DNA of 23,539 nt, from NCBI GenBank assembly GCA_021738105.1, contig JAIPCS010000022.1:1-23539 (forward strand), in the 5' to 3' direction. This document shows, piece by piece, positions 7,648-15,351 of this stretch. The stretch's first letter is position 1. Every line of letters starts with the position of its first letter. Both the position numbers and the translations under genes were made by a program. The notes beneath the pieces were generated by a model. That model made no database searches, had not been told where the DNA came from, and worked only from the letters and a program-made list of their open reading frames with translations. Origin of the DNA: Sulfuritalea sp. Lineage in GTDB: Bacteria; Pseudomonadota; Gammaproteobacteria; Burkholderiales; Rhodocyclaceae.

Positions 7648-8138
7648 CAGGGCAATTGACGATAGTTGCCACCGTGAAATATCAACGGCGGGCGGTCTTC
7701 GCGATGGATGTTTTCCACATGCCCGACAAATATGACGTGGTCACCGCCCGGATAGCGAATTTCATTGCGGCACTCAAACCAGGCGCAGCAGCCGGGCAGA
7801 AACGGCGTACCGCCAGCGCCGAGTTTCAGCGCGATGCCGCCAAAGCGGTCGCTTTGGGGCTGCGAAAAACGATTCGAGAAGTCGACCTGATCAGCAGCAA
7901 GTACATTGATCACATAATGACTGCAGGACTCGAACACGGCTCGCGAAGGCGACTGCAGGCCCAGGCTCCACAAGACCAGCGGTGGCTCAAGCGATACCGA
8001 GGCAAAAGAGTTGACCGTGACGCCGATCGGCTGGCCGTCGGCCCCGCTCGCGGTGACTACCGTCACACCCGTGGCAAAATCGCCCAGCGCATCGCGCAGG
8101 CGGCGTGTGTCGAAACTGTTCAGATACGGCTGGTTCAT
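7647..8138 (-). CDS. Flavin reductase domain protein
   Basis: NAD(P)H:flavin oxidoreductase-like protein of 163 residues in the HpaC/DIM6 FMN-binding split-barrel family. These enzymes give reduced flavin to a partner monooxygenase. Seen are LRDALGDFATGVTVVTA near the N-terminus, the NSFASVSLEPPLVLWSL flavin-contact block and HVIFVGHVE towards the end. The chosen ATG at 8138 (MNQPYLNSFDTRRLRDALG) fits the family. A longer frame to 8222 adds residues with no family support. No strong ribosome site is visible; AGGA lies 14 bases upstream. It is coupled to the EamA gene. No oxygenase partner lies in the window, so its physiological partner is unknown. Confidence 0.88.
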   Translation of the reverse strand: MNQPYLNSFDTRRLRDALGDFATGVTVVTASGADGQPIGVTVNSFASVSLEPPLVLWSLGLQSPSRAVFESCSHYVINVLAADQVDFSNRFSQPQSDRFGGIALKLGAGGTPFLPGCCAWFECRNEIRYPGGDHVIFVGHVENIHREDRPPLIFHGGNYRQLP

Positions 8139-8251
8139 TGGGGCTGATCGTCCTAAAATCCGGCGAACTTTTATATGCGGCTTTGCTCTCGGACCTGTTT
8201 CAATTCCGGCCTTGAACTTCACTTAAACCGCGTTTTTATCGGGAGTACCTG

Positions 8252-9490
8252 ATGGGAATCATGAATCGAATCGGCACTCCGCTGTCGAAGTCTGCCACGC
8301 GCGTGATGCTTTTGGGCTGTGGCGAGCTCGGCAAGGAAGTCATTATCGCATTGCAAAGGCTGGGTTGCGAAGTGATCGGTGTCGATCGCTATGCCGACGC
8401 GCCGGGCATGCAGGTGGCGCATCGCAGCCATGTCGTCTCCATGACCGATGGCGCCGCCCTGCGTGAGCTGATCGAGAAGGAAAAGCCGCATCTGGTGGTG
8501 CCCGAGATCGAGGCGATTGCCACCGCCACGCTGGTGGAGATCGAGCGCGATGGCGTGGCCGGCTATTTCCCGGAAATTATTCCCACAGCGCGTGCGGCGC
8601 AATTGACCATGAATCGAGAAGGGATACGCCGGCTCGCGGCAGAAGAGCTTGGCTTGCCGACTTCGCCCTACCAGTTTGCCGATTCGCTGGAGGAACTGCA
8701 GGCGACCATCGACGGCCTGCGCGGTAAAGCCATCGGCTATCCCTGCGTGGTGAAGCCGGTGATGTCCTCATCAGGCAAAGGTCAATCGCTGTTGAAATCA
8801 CCTGCCGATGTGGCCAAAGCCTGGGACTACGCCCAGTCCGGAGGCAGGGTAGGCGCAGGACGCGTCATCGTCGAAGGCTTCATCGATTTCGACTACGAGA
8901 TCACCCAGCTCACGGTGCGGGCCGTCGGCGCCTCGGGTGAAGTCGAAACCTTCTTTTGCGACCCGATCGGCCACGTGCAAGTTAATGGCGACTATGTCGA
9001 ATCCTGGCAGCCGATGGCGATGACACCGAGCGCCTTGCAGAAATCTCGCGATGTTGCCAGAGCCGTTACCAGCAGGCTTGGCGGGCGCGGCATTTTCGGC
9101 GTCGAATTGTTCGTCAAGGGCGACGAGGTGTGGTTCTCCGAAGTCAGCCCGCGCCCGCACGATACGGGGCTGGTGACACTGGCAACGCAACGCCTGTCGG
9201 AATTCGAGCTGCATGCACGAGCCATCCTCGGCTTGCCAGTCGACACTTCGCTGCGCCGCCCCGGCGCCTCGGCGGTGATATACGGTGGCCTCGAAGAAGC
9301 GGGCATAGCCTTCGAAGGTGTCGCCCATGCCTTGCAAGTGCCCGAGTCAGATCTGCGTCTGTTCGGCAAACCGGAAAGCTTCGTCAAACGCCGCATGGGT
9401 GTAGCGGTGGCAAATGCCGACACCACCGACGAAGCGCGCACACGCGCCAAACTGGCCGCAAGTCGAGTGAAACCCGTCAAATGCGATTGA
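8252..9490 (+). CDS. purT: Formate-dependent phosphoribosylglycinamide formyltransferase (GAR transformylase 2)
   Basis: ATP-grasp enzyme of purine synthesis: GAR + formate + ATP gives formyl-GAR. It is 412 residues against about 392 in E. coli. It shows [17 protein letters not shown], the nucleotide-fold opening at about residues 24-40, and [13 protein letters not shown], the ATP-grasp glycine loop. [20 protein letters not shown] carries the metal-binding Glu residues. GGGAG seven bases before ATG 8252 fixes the start region; an internal ATG four codons on is also possible. It diverges from the flavin reductase and precedes mutY on the same strand by about 80 bp. Confidence 0.96.
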   Translation: MGIMNRIGTPLSKSATRVMLLGCGELGKEVIIALQRLGCEVIGVDRYADAPGMQVAHRSHVVSMTDGAALRELIEKEKPHLVVPEIEAIATATLVEIERDGVAGYFPEIIPTARAAQLTMNREGIRRLAAEELGLPTSPYQFADSLEELQATIDGLRGKAIGYPCVVKPVMSSSGKGQSLLKSPADVAKAWDYAQSGGRVGAGRVIVEGFIDFDYEITQLTVRAVGASGEVETFFCDPIGHVQVNGDYVESWQPMAMTPSALQKSRDVARAVTSRLGGRGIFGVELFVKGDEVWFSEVSPRPHDTGLVTLATQRLSEFELHARAILGLPVDTSLRRPGASAVIYGGLEEAGIAFEGVAHALQVPESDLRLFGKPESFVKRRMGVAVANADTTDEARTRAKLAASRVKPVKCD

Positions 9491-9573
9491 CCACTGGGGA
9501 CACGGGGAACCCCCTTTTGCTCTGTTTGTCCCCGTGCTCCCCGTGCTCCCCGTGCTCCCCGTGTCTCCCGTGG
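9491..9573. repeat. Imperfect inverted repeat spanning the purT-mutY junction
   Basis: The left arm 9491-9507 (ccactggggacacgggg) starts at the base after the purT stop. It pairs at 15 of 17 positions with the right arm 9557-9573 (ccccgtgtctcccgtgg) across a 49-base loop. The right arm covers the proposed mutY start. The arms share the CCAC-GG-GACACGG pattern of the repeats at 1350 and 19113. Confidence 0.65.
9530..9573 (+). repeat. 9-bp tandem repeat (gtgctcccc) across the mutY start
   Basis: Three perfect copies of GTGCTCCCC (9534-9542, 9543-9551, 9552-9560) are followed by a variant GTGTCTCCC (9561-9569) and then GTG. The unit length is a multiple of three and is in frame with mutY, encoding Val-Leu-Pro. 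Every unit carries a potential GTG start. Confidence 0.85.
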
Positions 9574-10640
9574 TAAACGATTATTCCTCCCGCCTGATTC
9601 GCTGGCATAAACAACATGGCCGCCACGATCTGCCTTGGCAGAACACTACCGATCCCTACCGGATCTGGCTGTCGGAGATCATGTTGCAGCAGACGCAGGT
9701 GACGACGGTCATCCCTTATTTCCTGCGCTTTCTTGAACGCTTTCCACAGCTCGCCGATCTCGCGGCCGCGCCGATCGAGGATGTCATGGCCGAGTGGAGC
9801 GGCCTCGGCTACTATGCCCGCGCGCGCAACCTTCACGCAGCGGCACGCAGGATCAATGACGCCTTTGCTGGCGGTTTCCCGCGCGAGCCCGAGAAACTGG
9901 CGGCACTGCCCGGCATCGGTCGTTCGACCGCCAACTCCATTGCCACTTTTTGTTTTGGCGCTGCTGCCCCGATTCTCGACGGCAATGTCAAACGCGTACT
10001 TTGCCGCGCCTATGGCATTGAGGGCTTCCCCGGCAGCAGCGCCGTGGAAAAACAGCTTTGGGAGTTGTCGGCGAAACTGATGCCCAAGCGCCAGGCGGCA
10101 ATCCATAACCAGGCGCAGATGGATCTCGGCGCCATGGTGTGCACGCGCGGCAAACCGCGCTGCGAGGCCTGCCCGCTCGAGGACATCTGTGTTGCTCGCA
10201 TTGGCGGGCGCACCGCCGAACTGCCGCAGGCGCGACCCCGTCGTGAAGTTCCGCAGCGCCAGGTCACGTTGCTGGTGCTGCGAGACGGTGATCGCGTGTT
10301 GCTCGAAACCCGGCCACCACTGGGTATCTGGGGCGGCCTGCTATCGCTGCCCGAATTGCCAGCGAAGGCTGACGCTAGGGATTGGGCCGAACAGCGCTTT
10401 GCCTGCCGGGTTGGCGCCGTATCGCCAGAGCCGAGTTTTGTTCACAGCTTCAGCCACTTCCGCCTGCACATTGAACCGATTCAACTCCATGTCAGTCCAG
10501 CAAACCTGTTGATGGAGCCTGGATGTCAATGGCTGGCTCTTGATGGCATCGACGATGCCGCCCTTCCCGCACCGATCCGATCCATTCTTGCGGGGCTTCA
10601 GACTTCCGGCAACAAACCCTTGCTGTCGAGAAAGCGGTAA
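9570..10640 (+). CDS. mutY: A/G-specific adenine DNA glycosylase
   Basis: Base-excision repair enzyme that removes A opposite 8-oxoG. From GTG 9570 it is 356 residues, against 350 in E. coli. Seen are DLPWQ, SEIMLQQTQV with catalytic Glu36, the helix-hairpin-helix LPGIGRSTA (113-121) and ILDGNVKRVL with catalytic Asp137. Four cluster cysteines lie at 191, 198, 201 and 207 (C-x6-C-x2-C-x5-C), followed by a C-terminal NUDIX-like 8-oxoG recognition domain with FSHF. The start is uncertain. GTG 9570 fits the family, but upstream GTGs at 9534, 9543, 9552 and 9561 lie in an in-frame tandem repeat, and no Shine-Dalgarno is visible in this C-rich stretch. Its end overlaps the convergent Lon-domain gene by 43 bp. 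Confidence 0.94.
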   Translation: MVNDYSSRLIRWHKQHGRHDLPWQNTTDPYRIWLSEIMLQQTQVTTVIPYFLRFLERFPQLADLAAAPIEDVMAEWSGLGYYARARNLHAAARRINDAFAGGFPREPEKLAALPGIGRSTANSIATFCFGAAAPILDGNVKRVLCRAYGIEGFPGSSAVEKQLWELSAKLMPKRQAAIHNQAQMDLGAMVCTRGKPRCEACPLEDICVARIGGRTAELPQARPRREVPQRQVTLLVLRDGDRVLLETRPPLGIWGGLLSLPELPAKADARDWAEQRFACRVGAVSPEPSFVHSFSHFRLHIEPIQLHVSPANLLMEPGCQWLALDGIDDAALPAPIRSILAGLQTSGNKPLLSRKR

Positions 10641-11206
10641 ATGATTTCCAGACGATCGATGCTTTCGTCGATCTCAAGCAATTTTTGCTTGGCCTTGATC
10701 GGGATGGGCAGCACTTCGGCATAACGCATGCCCAGCCAACCGGCGTCAAAGAAGCGATGCGGTGTAGCAGGTGCAGCGGGCGAATCAGCGCCCATCTCGG
10801 CAACAATGGCACGCAACAAGGGCACCAGACGCGCGAAATCACTGGGTATCGGCACGACGGCCGGATCGGGGATCAACTCTATCTCGCCGCGCAGCAGCCC
10901 GGAATTCTCAACCCAGTGGCTTCTGATACGAAAACGATCGCCGCCTTGAGCAATGATGTTGAGCACGCCCAGTTGTTCCATGTCCCAATCCGCGATGTGC
11001 GCCAGCGTACCCACGACATGAGGCACGGCGGGCTTCTGTCCGGCACGCGCCACCTCTTCGCCGCGCTCGATCAGGCACACCCCGAATGAAGCGGATTCCT
11101 TGAAGCAGGTTTTCGCCATTTCCATGTAGCGTTGCTCAAAAATCTTCAGGGGCAAACGTCCACCGGGGAAAAGCACTGACTGCAACGGAAACAATGAAAT
11201 GATCAT
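10598..11206 (-). CDS. Lon N-terminal (LON substrate-binding) domain protein
   Basis: Cytoplasmic 202-residue protein consisting of the Lon N-terminal domain alone. It starts MIISLFPLQSVLFPGGRLPL followed by KIFEQRYMEM, the hallmark opening, and includes a GDRFRI segment. It lacks the AAA+ and Ser-Lys protease domains, so it is not a protease. Stand-alone LON-domain proteins are common in proteobacteria and are thought to bind peptides or partners, but their role is not settled. Its ATG overlaps the stop of the Gx-transporter gene as ATGA, so it is the last gene of the rapZ operon. It overlaps convergent mutY by 43 bp. Confidence 0.88.
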   Translation of the reverse strand: MIISLFPLQSVLFPGGRLPLKIFEQRYMEMAKTCFKESASFGVCLIERGEEVARAGQKPAVPHVVGTLAHIADWDMEQLGVLNIIAQGGDRFRIRSHWVENSGLLRGEIELIPDPAVVPIPSDFARLVPLLRAIVAEMGADSPAAPATPHRFFDAGWLGMRYAEVLPIPIKAKQKLLEIDESIDRLEIIYRFLDSKGLLPEV

Positions 11207-11748
11207 GCAGCGGCTTTCGCGACAGGGGGCTTGAGGGAAGCCGTGGCCAGCAAGCGCGCCGCGACAAGTCCGTTAATGGTACCGAATACCAGCGCCGCCG
11301 TGGCGAACAGGGGCAACAGGTAGAACACGCCGTCGTGCGGTACCAGCCAAACCCGGGCGAGCAAAAGTTGCCCGCTGATGTGCGCAAACGCGGCGAGCAC
11401 GCTGGCCGATACCGGCCCGAACCACCGCGAAGGCAGGTGTTGCGCCATTGCCAGCACTGCGAGACTGCATAGCGCTCCCGACAGGGCGAGAAAAAAACCG
11501 GGCGCTAGAAACTGGCCAATCACCAGACTGCCCGCCACCACGCGCAGCAGACTGACCCAGGCCGCGTCGCGCCAACCGTAGCGCGCCAGCACCACCAGTA
11601 CGATGATGTTGGCCAGTCCCGGCTTGATGCCGGGCAACGGGCTTGGCAGCGCCGCCTCGGCGACCGTCAGCGCGATCGCCGCTGCGGCATATCGTGCTAT
11701 GCGGTAGTCATCCTCCGTAACCGGCAGCTCAATAATTGAGTGTGTCAT
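11203..11748 (-). CDS. Gx transporter / heptaprenyl-diphosphate-synthase-component-I-like membrane protein
   Basis: Inner-membrane protein of 181 residues with about five hydrophobic helices, of the COG4769 type. The sequence LPSPLPGIKPGLANIIVLVV is the family's conserved region with its small-residue pattern. The family was once called heptaprenyl diphosphate synthase component I but resembles substrate-binding components of small-molecule transporters. The ATG at 11748 (MTHSIIELP) gives a normal length; a longer frame to 11826 would lie wholly within the preceding gene. It overlaps the NusG-II gene by 20 bp and the Lon-domain gene by 4 bp. Pairs of NusG-II and Gx proteins recur near flavin-linked membrane redox genes in other bacteria, but no such gene is next to it here. 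Confidence 0.8.
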   Translation of the reverse strand: MTHSIIELPVTEDDYRIARYAAAAIALTVAEAALPSPLPGIKPGLANIIVLVVLARYGWRDAAWVSLLRVVAGSLVIGQFLAPGFFLALSGALCSLAVLAMAQHLPSRWFGPVSASVLAAFAHISGQLLLARVWLVPHDGVFYLLPLFATAALVFGTINGLVAARLLATASLKPPVAKAAA

Positions 11749-12175
11749 AGGATTCGTTTCTGCCACCGCGACCGGCAAGCTGCAAGCTGACGTGGTTGGG
11801 CGCGCATATCGCCACGGCATTGGCACGTGTCAGCCAGCCTTGTTGTACGCAGTACTGGCGCGGACCAGGATCGGACAGCACACGGGCACGACCGGGCTGA
11901 ATTTCGATGACCGTGGTGCCAATGGCGCCGGCCACTTCATACTTGCGCGCCACATTGAGCGCCAGTTCCGTCACCAACTCACCGTCCAGCTTGACTACTG
12001 CGCGATCTGCCACGCCGCCGCGCCACAGCAGTGGAAAGGAGGAAGCCACCAGCAGCCCGGCGATCAACAGCAGTACCCAGTCACCCGGCCTCAGCAGCGT
12101 GCGCCAAGGCGCACGACCGTCGCCCCCGGCCTGCGCCAGCAGATCGCGCAAGCCATCGGGGACGCCGCTTTTCAT
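11729..12175 (-). CDS. NusG domain II-containing membrane-anchored protein
   Basis: A 148-residue protein with one membrane helix (about 33-51, DWVLLLIAGLLVASSFPLL) followed by a small beta-rich domain outside the membrane. The domain has VVKLDGELV, IGTTVIEIQPGRARVLSDPG and PRQYCVQQGW with Cys109, then AICAPNHVSLQL with Cys124. These match the NusG_II/DUF1312 pattern. In Firmicute members an additional Cys usually precedes the CV motif; here that position is Gly/Pro. It starts with an ATGA overlap on the rapZ stop and overlaps the Gx-transporter gene by 20 bp, so the two probably act as a pair. The function is unproven. Confidence 0.82.
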   Translation of the reverse strand: MKSGVPDGLRDLLAQAGGDGRAPWRTLLRPGDWVLLLIAGLLVASSFPLLWRGGVADRAVVKLDGELVTELALNVARKYEVAGAIGTTVIEIQPGRARVLSDPGPRQYCVQQGWLTRANAVAICAPNHVSLQLAGRGGRNESYDTLNY

Positions 12176-13014
12176 TCAATCAGGCTGCGATGCCGCACCA
12201 GAACACTCGCCGAGTCACGAAAATGTTCTGCCAGCCGCTCGGCGAGATATACCGAGCGATGCTGCCCTCCGGTGCAACCGATACCCACTGTCAGATAGGA
12301 GCGGTTATCGCGGATGTAGGCGGGCAGCCAATCCCCGATAAAGCGACGCAGATCGGCCTCCATACGCGCGACTTCCGGCTGTGCTTCGAGAAAGCGCATC
12401 ACCTCGGCATCCCGTCCCGTAAGTGCACGAAGTTCAGGATCGTAGTGTGGATTGGGCAGGCAGCGCACATCGAATACCAGATCGGCATCGAGCGGAATCC
12501 CGTTCTTGAAGCCGAAGGATTCAAACAACAGTGTCAGCCCGCGGCGTTCATCGAGCGCGGCAAATTCCTTGATGCAGGCGCGCAAGGCATTCGGTCGCAA
12601 ATTGCTGGTGTCGATATGGTGGCCCAGTGTTGCCATCATCTCAAGCGCCTCGCGCTCGCGGGCAATGGCTTCCTCCAGGGTTACGTCATCTCCGGCCAGC
12701 GGATGGCGCCGGCGGGTTTCGGAGAAGCGCTGGATCAAGACTTCATCTCGCGCATCAAGAAACACGAACCGCTGTTTGATGCCCTTGGCTTCGAGATTGC
12801 GCAACTGGGTCGGCAAGGCGGCAATGCTCGATCCGCCGCGCATATCAACCGCCACTGCGGCCAGCTCCTGCCCTTCCAGACGAAGATGGTCGACGAGATC
12901 GGACAGCAGGGGAGCCGGAAGGTTGTCGACGCAGTAATAGCCGGCGTCCTCCAGCACATTGAGCGCAATGGATTTACCGGAACCGGAAAGACCGCTGATC
13001 AAAATGACTTGCAT
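12172..13014 (-). CDS. rapZ: RapZ/YvcJ-family nucleotide-binding protein
   Basis: P-loop protein of 280 residues; E. coli RapZ (284 residues) is an RNA-binding adaptor controlling GlmS synthesis. Walker A GLSGSGKS is at 8-15 and VDNLPAPLL at about 29-37. The DARDEVLIQRFSETRRRHPL block lies near 87-106. The C-terminal domain has GCTGGQHRS at 246-254, matching the conserved Cys/His site. The protein ends RHRSLIE, lacking the E. coli basic tail (K281, R282, K283), and K270 is not conserved. The start has no visible Shine-Dalgarno (CCTTTCACCC precedes it). It is the first gene of a four-gene overlapping operon. The hprK usually next to rapZ in proteobacteria is not in the window. Confidence 0.95.
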   Translation of the reverse strand: MQVILISGLSGSGKSIALNVLEDAGYYCVDNLPAPLLSDLVDHLRLEGQELAAVAVDMRGGSSIAALPTQLRNLEAKGIKQRFVFLDARDEVLIQRFSETRRRHPLAGDDVTLEEAIAREREALEMMATLGHHIDTSNLRPNALRACIKEFAALDERRGLTLLFESFGFKNGIPLDADLVFDVRCLPNPHYDPELRALTGRDAEVMRFLEAQPEVARMEADLRRFIGDWLPAYIRDNRSYLTVGIGCTGGQHRSVYLAERLAEHFRDSASVLVRHRSLIE

Positions 13015-13087
13015 GGGTGAAAGGATAACGGATATCTACAAAACGAGGCAGTGCTGGCGAAATGCTGACATTGCGGATTGGGAAAAG

Positions 13088-13116
13088 TTGCCGCAGTCAT
13101 GCATTTCGGATACATT
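13088..13116 (+). promoter_or_regulatory. Candidate sigma-70 promoter for the J-like membrane protein
   Basis: TTGCCG (13088-13093) and TACATT (13111-13116) are separated by exactly 17 bp. Transcription would begin near 13123. This is downstream of an ATG at 13062 and about 30 bases before the GTG at 13152, so it favours the GTG start. Confidence 0.5.
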
Positions 13117-13151
13117 ACCCGCACCAAAAACGTGACTATTCTGAAACCACA

Positions 13152-14135
13152 GTGAACGCAGATAAACGATACCAGCAGATCGCCGATGAAATCGGTAAGG
13201 GGCAGCAAGACCGCGCAATCTGGGCTTGGGCGCTGGCAGAAAGCGGCGGTGACGCCGACAAGACCAAGGCCCTCTACATTCGCCGCCGCTTCGCAGAATT
13301 GACGGCAAGTTCTCCGGCAGAAACTGTTGATTCAGAAATTCAGCGCCTGCGAATCGAGTTGCGGCGCCAACTTGCTGCACAGAGAAAACAGTCCTTGTAT
13401 TCGGTGTTAGGTGTGCCCGCTGACAGCAGCGATGCCGCAATTTCTGAAGCCATCGCCCGGCTTTCCGCCGAGAAGACTTCAATCGACGCCGAAACCCGCT
13501 ATGCAATGGATGAACTTGGCGATCCTCAAGCCCGTGAGGAATTCGATCGCCGACTGCTGGAACAACTGAAATCCCGCAGATCTGTATTAACTTCCGCTTC
13601 TCCGCCGGAAGCCATGCCGGTTGCCTCCGGCACCTCGCTAGGAGGTGCATTGAAAGCGGTCGCAGGGGTGGCGCTGGTGCTGGGGATCGGCTATCTGGCA
13701 CTTGGTTTCACCAAGGAAAAAGCCTCGCACGAAATCCGGATAAAGGAAGTTGAGCTGCAAAAAGACGCTGTCGAACGAAGCGCGGAAATTGCCAGTCGCG
13801 TAGTTGAGAACCAGACTACAGTTATCGAAGCTTCGACTGCGGCCCGGGAGCGAAGTGCCGAGGCGAGAGAACGGGCACAGGAACAAGCGCAATTGGAAGC
13901 GCAAATGCGTGAAGATAAAAGACGACTCGACAGGGCTTATCAGAAGGAAGAGCAGGCCGATCGGGAGGAGAAGCGCCGGCAGCAGTCTGAGCAGCGTCGT
14001 GCTGAGTCCGAAAGCCGCAAAAAGGACTACGAGGCGGCAAGACAGACGATGGCTATTCGGCAACAGGCGATTCGGGATGCTGTTGCCCGAGGCAACTACA
14101 ACGAAGCCGAGCGCTTGCGAAATCAGCAGTATTAG
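13152..14135 (+). CDS. Membrane-anchored coiled-coil protein with a J-like region
   Basis: No named family is recognised for the whole 327-residue protein. An N-terminal helical part (about 1-75) is followed by a J-domain-like segment at about 81-140 (SLYSVLGVPADSSDAAISEA, later DPQAREEFDRRL). It resembles DnaJ helices I and IV but lacks the HPD tripeptide needed to stimulate Hsp70. One membrane helix spans about 164-186 (LKAVAGVALVLGIGYLALGF). The remaining 140 residues are Glu/Arg/Gln/Lys-rich and should form a long coiled coil. The GTG 13152 start (VNADKRYQQIADEIGKGQQD) is favoured by the promoter at 13088; a longer frame starts at 13062. It diverges from rapZ and converges with the MBL gene. 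A scaffold role is a guess. Confidence 0.7.
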   Translation: MNADKRYQQIADEIGKGQQDRAIWAWALAESGGDADKTKALYIRRRFAELTASSPAETVDSEIQRLRIELRRQLAAQRKQSLYSVLGVPADSSDAAISEAIARLSAEKTSIDAETRYAMDELGDPQAREEFDRRLLEQLKSRRSVLTSASPPEAMPVASGTSLGGALKAVAGVALVLGIGYLALGFTKEKASHEIRIKEVELQKDAVERSAEIASRVVENQTTVIEASTAARERSAEARERAQEQAQLEAQMREDKRRLDRAYQKEEQADREEKRRQQSEQRRAESESRKKDYEAARQTMAIRQQAIRDAVARGNYNEAERLRNQQY

Positions 14136-14172
14136 AGCACCAATATTTCATTGCAGGCCCCGGAGCGACCCT

Positions 14173-15102
14173 CTACGGCGCCATGGTCGGCACTATCCAG
14201 CCGTCACGCACTTCGATGGAACGCGATCTAAGCAGTTCGGCAAGCAGCCATTCGGCAAACTCTGCGTCGGAAAAACCCAGCATGCGTTGATTGACGGTGT
14301 CGAAAAAAGGCACGCTCTTCAGGTAGGCCGCCAGCTCATCTTCCCGCAAACGCTGAAGGTCGAGCAGATTGAACGTGAAGCAGGCACGCACGGCGTTGCG
14401 CCCCATGCGCTTTCCATCTGCCTCGAATGATGCCAAACGCTTGAAGGCGCGCGCCAGAGCGTCATCGAAATCGACAAAAGCGGGGCCGTGTCCGGGTATG
14501 ACAATATCCACGGCCAGCCGGCCGATCATTTCCAGCGTGCTACGGGTAGCAGGAAGTGCGTCTTTGCGGCCCATCAGTTCGCCGAAGATGATGCCGAAGC
14601 CGTCCTGCCACAGTGCGTCGCCGGAAATCAGGATGCGCCTTTCCGGACAGTAATAGATCAAGGCCTCCATGTCATGGCCGGGCGCGGGCAACGCCCGCCA
14701 GATCAAGTCACCCATTTCGAATTCACTGTTGGCTTCGATCACAGCGTCATGGGCGAAGCGATCGCCGCGCTGCATCGCTGCATCGAGCAACAGGGCTTGA
14801 GTATCCCATTCGGTAACCATGCGTTCGATACCTTCCGGAATTGCGATGCTGCAACCAAAAGCGGCCTGCAGCGCGGCGTTGCCACCGATGTGGTCGGAAT
14901 GGGAATGGGTATTGATCAAACGGTCAAGATTGACTGGAACGCGCCGTGCCGCCAACGCCGACTTTACAAGTTCCACCGTCTGCGGTGCATGGCCTACATA
15001 ACCGGAATCAACCAGCGTGGCCGACTCGCCTTCGAAGAACAGCACATTGTTCGACGACAACCAGCCGCGCTCAAGCAGCTGGATCGAGTCGGGGAGCTTC
15101 AT
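14173..15102 (-). CDS. Metallo-beta-lactamase-fold hydrolase
   Basis: Cytoplasmic 309-residue member of the glyoxalase II/MBL superfamily. The metal site is complete: THSHSDHIGG gives His66, His68, Asp70 and His71; His143 lies in PAPGHDM, Asp162 in ISGDALW and His205 in IPGHGP. A C-terminal helical extension (about 215-309) follows, as in MBL proteins that act on thioesters or hydroxyacyl-glutathione. It is the last gene of the liu operon, 14 bp after the DUF1289 gene. Thioesterase or detoxification activity in acyl-CoA catabolism is plausible from context, but the substrate is not shown by the sequence. Confidence 0.88.
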   Translation of the reverse strand: MKLPDSIQLLERGWLSSNNVLFFEGESATLVDSGYVGHAPQTVELVKSALAARRVPVNLDRLINTHSHSDHIGGNAALQAAFGCSIAIPEGIERMVTEWDTQALLLDAAMQRGDRFAHDAVIEANSEFEMGDLIWRALPAPGHDMEALIYYCPERRILISGDALWQDGFGIIFGELMGRKDALPATRSTLEMIGRLAVDIVIPGHGPAFVDFDDALARAFKRLASFEADGKRMGRNAVRACFTFNLLDLQRLREDELAAYLKSVPFFDTVNQRMLGFSDAEFAEWLLAELLRSRSIEVRDGWIVPTMAP

Positions 15103-15116
15103 CTAGAAAAACCGGA

Positions 15117-15314
15117 TCATCCGTCGGTACCGTTGCAGATCCGACCATGGCATGGATTGCGCTTTCTGGCGCGTTGCGCCGCGCTGGTCACGACCTGTCG
15201 CTTTTCCTCGTCGCTGGCGGTAGACCACCGGGCGATCTCGTCGATGGTACGAAAGCAGCCCGCGCACAGATCCTTTTCCATCTTGCACACATTGATGCAA
15301 GGCGATTTCACCAC
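15117..15314 (-). CDS. DUF1289 small cysteine-rich protein
   Basis: A 65-residue protein with the DUF1289 signature SPCINVCKMEKDLCAGCFRT followed by IDEIARW. Four cysteines near the N-terminus could bind a metal or Fe-S cluster, which is often suggested for the family but not proven. No ATG is available. GTG at 15314 is preferred because GGAG lies nine bases upstream; GTGs at 15320 and 15311 are alternatives. It lies between liuE (38 bp upstream) and the MBL gene (14 bp downstream) in the same operon. A role in the pathway is not evident. Confidence 0.82.
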   Translation of the reverse strand: MVKSPCINVCKMEKDLCAGCFRTIDEIARWSTASDEEKRQVVTSAAQRARKRNPCHGRICNGTDG

Positions 15315-15351
15315 GACCACTGACTCCGTCCGCTGGCCTTGAACCGAACGA

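Noticed and set aside
9530..9573. Short CRISPR-like array
   Set aside because: Units are contiguous 9-mers without spacers, and no cas genes are present.
12031..13020. Open frame on the plus strand opposite rapZ
   Set aside because: Shadow of rapZ and the NusG-II gene; both have clear family motifs and coupled overlaps on the minus strand.
14136..14172. Terminator between the convergent J-like and MBL genes
   Set aside because: The 37-bp gap shows no convincing stem with a T-run in either direction.
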